A stretch of 7,726 nucleotides of DNA, taken from the NCBI GenBank assembly GCA_937884015.1, contig CALGBV010000166.1:1-7726 (forward strand), given 5' to 3'. This DNA is from an uncultured Bacteroidales bacterium. GTDB taxonomy: Bacteria > Bacteroidota > Bacteroidia > Bacteroidales > F082. The position numbers and the translations under genes were made by a program. Below the pieces are notes generated by a model. The model did not search any database. It saw only the letters and a program-made list of their open reading frames with translations, and was not told the DNA's origin. Below, in pieces: positions 5,914-7,726 of this stretch (its first letter is position 1; the number at the start of each line of letters is the position of its first letter).

Positions 5914-6318
5914 ATGACTGCTAAAGAATTGGTTTTCAATTATCTGAAAGGCATTAGAATTGAGCTTTCCGAAAATGAGTTTGGCCTCAATTTCAGCTAT
6001 AAAGGTTGGAATTTCTTGCTTTGGAACGACAAGCAGGATCCGCTTTTTTTCCGTCTCACTTTGCCGGGTATTTTCGATGTCACTGACGAGAATTTTGCCG
6101 AGGCAATCATGGCGGCCAACAACATCAACTGGAAATATAAGGTGGTGAAGGCTGTGGTTTATGATTACGAAGACGAGCATGAAAGCGGCGCTTCCGTGTG
6201 GATGTGCTTTGAGCAACTGCTTGATGCTACGCCGAATGTCGATGACATTGTGCCGCGTGCCATACAAAGTCTGCTGGGTGCCTGCGATGACTTTATGAAG
6301 GAAATGACTGATGAATAA
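5914..6318 (+). CDS. Small acidic protein, YbjN / type III secretion chaperone-like, partner of the kinase-AAA+ gene
   Basis: The protein has 134 residues and starts 6 nt after the kinase-AAA+ stop, so it is almost certainly translated from the same message. No signal peptide or membrane segment is visible. It alternates a helix (1-13), beta strands around SYKGWNFLLWND and PLFFRLTLPGIFDV, a helix at about 58-71 (DENFAEAIMAANN), strands at 73-86 and 95-100, and a C-terminal helix at about 110-131. This order, with a conserved-looking Phe/Trp core and an acidic tail, resembles YbjN-domain and CesT-like chaperone folds. That is a judgement of pattern, not a firm match. Such folds often bind partner proteins, so a role as adaptor, substrate or regulator of the kinase-AAA+ protein is a reasonable inference. 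It may equally be an uncharacterised family. I am sure it is a real gene; the family call is tentative. Confidence 0.8.
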   Translation: MTAKELVFNYLKGIRIELSENEFGLNFSYKGWNFLLWNDKQDPLFFRLTLPGIFDVTDENFAEAIMAANNINWKYKVVKAVVYDYEDEHESGASVWMCFEQLLDATPNVDDIVPRAIQSLLGACDDFMKEMTDE

Positions 6319-6334
6319 TAATAATCTGAATAAA

Positions 6335-7726
6335 ATGAAACGAAACTTACTGATTCTCATTGCAATGATGATGACCACAACATCTTTTTCGCAATACAAG
6401 CCTGCTGGCGATAAAATCAAGACGGACTGGGTTACGGAAGTGGTGCCCGAAAACGTGTTGCCTGAATATCCGCGCCCGCTGATGGTGCGGCCGACATGGA
6501 AAAACCTCAACGGCTTGTGGCAATATGCCATTACGCCGAAAGGGGAGAAGACTCCGACGGCATACGAAGGCGACATCTTGGTGCCGTTTTGCATTGAGTC
6601 TTCGCTTTCAGGCGTGCAAAAGACTGTCGGTCAGGATAATGCCTTGTGGTATGAAAAGACTTTTGCCGTTCCGAATGAATGGAAAAACGACCGTGTTCTG
6701 TTACATTTTGGCGCTGTCGACTGGATGACCGATGTGTGGGTGAATGGCGTTAAAGTCGGTTCGCACACGGGCGGTTACACACCTTTCACTTTCGACATTA
6801 CGCAGGCTTTGTCTGGGAAAAACAACAAGTTGGTTGTCCGTGTCTGGGACCCGACCGACAAGAGTTATGTCCCTCGCGGAAAGCAGGTTTCGAATCCCGA
6901 AGGCATTTTCTACACGGCTGTGACGGGCATTTGGCAAACGGTGTGGCTTGAACCGGTGCCCGATGCCTACATCAAATCCATCAACACAACGCCTGATTTG
7001 GACAAGGCTACGGTGAAAGTCGACATTGATTTCTCAAATCCTACAGCAGATGATTTGTATTGGGTTGATGTGATTTACGAAGGTGAAAAAGTGGCCGAAG
7101 GCAAGTCAATCAATGGCCAGCCGGTTGAGGTGAATATGCCTGAAGGTTTCTTGACTTGGACGCCCGACCATCCTTTTCTCTATGATTTGAAAATCAAGGT
7201 TTTCCGCAAAGGAAAGCAAATTGATGCTGTTGACAGTTATTTCGCCATGCGTAGTTTCGGCACGCAGCGCGATGACAATGGCATTGTGCGTCTGACCTTA
7301 AACGGCAAGCCGATTTTCCTTTACGGACCGCTCGACCAAGGCTGGTGGCCTGATGGACTATACACTGCGCCAACCGATGAGGCTTTGGCTTACGATGTAC
7401 AGAAAACCAAGGATTTTGGTTTCAATATGATTCGTAAGCACGTCAAGGTGGAACCGGCACGCTGGTACTATCATTGCGACCGCCTCGGCATCATCGTCTG
7501 GCAGGACATGCCAAGCGGCGACCGTGGCCCAGGCTGGAATACCAAGGAGTATTTCCAAGGCCCTGAAAGTCTGCGTTCTTTGGAATCGGAAGAGAATTAC
7601 AAAAAGGAATGGACGGAAATCATTACTGCTTTGAAATCACAGCCTTGCATTGGCGTTTGGGTGCCGTTCAACGAGTCGTGGGGACAGTTCAAGACGCCCG
7701 AAATCGTTGAAATGACCAAGAAACTC
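6335..7726 (+). CDS. Secreted glycoside hydrolase family 2 enzyme (beta-galactosidase/glucuronidase-like), 5' part
   Basis: 464 codons are present, open to the right edge, so the C-terminal part is missing. The ATG at 6335 begins a signal peptide (MKRN, hydrophobic core, TSFS|Q) with a Ser-Gln cleavage site and no lipobox cysteine, pointing to the periplasm or outside. Residues about 45-207 form the GH2 sugar-binding jelly roll, including WYEKTF at 105-110 and VWVNGVKVGSHTGGYTPF at 134-151. Residues about 210-308 form the Ig-like domain. The TIM barrel starts near 317 (RLTLNGKPIFLYG), continues with GFNMIRKHVKVEP at 362-374 and LGIIVWQDMP at 384-393, and reaches the acid/base motif FNESWG with Glu447. 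The catalytic nucleophile lies beyond the window. GH2 enzymes cleave beta-galactosides, mannosides, glucuronides and others; the sequence here does not decide the substrate. The gene is 16 nt after the YbjN-like gene, so it may share its transcript. Confidence 0.9.
   Translation, partial: MKRNLLILIAMMMTTTSFSQYKPAGDKIKTDWVTEVVPENVLPEYPRPLMVRPTWKNLNGLWQYAITPKGEKTPTAYEGDILVPFCIESSLSGVQKTVGQDNALWYEKTFAVPNEWKNDRVLLHFGAVDWMTDVWVNGVKVGSHTGGYTPFTFDITQALSGKNNKLVVRVWDPTDKSYVPRGKQVSNPEGIFYTAVTGIWQTVWLEPVPDAYIKSINTTPDLDKATVKVDIDFSNPTADDLYWVDVIYEGEKVAEGKSINGQPVEVNMPEGFLTWTPDHPFLYDLKIKVFRKGKQIDAVDSYFAMRSFGTQRDDNGIVRLTLNGKPIFLYGPLDQGWWPDGLYTAPTDEALAYDVQKTKDFGFNMIRKHVKVEPARWYYHCDRLGIIVWQDMPSGDRGPGWNTKEYFQGPESLRSLESEENYKKEWTEIITALKSQPCIGVWVPFNESWGQFKTPEIVEMTKKL

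Noticed and set aside
4180..6318. Reading the kinase-AAA+ pair as an anti-phage defence system.
   Set aside because: No nuclease, toxin, membrane-pore or other effector domain is present, and the flanking genes are metabolic. ATPase plus kinase domains alone do not support that claim.
5581..6594. Long antisense open frame of 337 codons on the minus strand.
   Set aside because: It spans the end of the AAA+ domain, the small gene and the GH2 start, all clearly coding on the plus strand. Its translation shows no recognisable domain, so it reflects codon bias rather than a gene.
1..7726. CRISPR arrays, tRNA or rRNA genes, insertion sequences and integrase or attachment sites.
   Set aside because: No tandem spaced repeats, cloverleaf or rRNA segments, transposase motifs or terminal inverted repeats were seen on either strand.

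Overview
The window looks like a chromosomal segment of a Bacteroidota (Bacteroidales-type) bacterium. Start codons are preceded by A-rich leaders with little or no Shine-Dalgarno sequence. Promoters fit the Bacteroidota TTG / TAnnTTTG pattern. The gene set (OprO/P-type porin, SPT-like alpha-oxoamine synthase, secreted GH2 hydrolase with a Ser-Gln signal-peptide end) is typical of gut or rumen Bacteroidales. Genus cannot be decided from this window.

Layout. (1) Positions 1-1913, minus strand: a two-gene operon. A phosphate-selective-type outer-membrane porin comes first, followed after 11 nt by a UPF0324/YeiH-family inner-membrane transporter that runs off the left edge. (2) Positions 1914-2157: a divergent control region with one promoter in each direction and two nearly identical 16-bp palindromes exactly 100 bp apart. 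One lies just upstream of the porin promoter; the other fills the spacer of the opposing promoter. (3) Positions 2158-3417, plus strand: a PLP-dependent alpha-oxoamine synthase of the Bacteroidota serine palmitoyltransferase / cysteate acyltransferase group, closed by a strong intrinsic terminator. (4) Positions 3560-4015: a MarR-family regulator with its own promoter, followed by a run of short hairpins and a T-tract. (5) Positions 4180-6318: a probable two-gene operon encoding a cytoplasmic fusion of a eukaryotic-like protein kinase to a classic AAA+ ATPase, and a small acidic protein resembling YbjN or type III chaperone folds. (6) Positions 6335 to the right edge: the first 464 residues of a secreted glycoside hydrolase family 2 enzyme, only 16 nt after the small protein.

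How the parts may work together (inference). The porin and the UPF0324 protein would form an outer/inner membrane route for a small anion. They share a control region with an enzyme that starts sphingolipid or sulfonolipid synthesis, and one DNA-binding protein probably recognises both palindromes. The neighbouring MarR protein is one candidate, but nothing in the sequence ties it to that site. The kinase-AAA+ fusion with its small partner is the least familiar unit here: its kinase catalytic loop reads HND..N instead of HRD.K, and the AAA+ second arginine-finger position is cysteine. The GH2 enzyme has no evident functional link to the kinase pair despite the close spacing.
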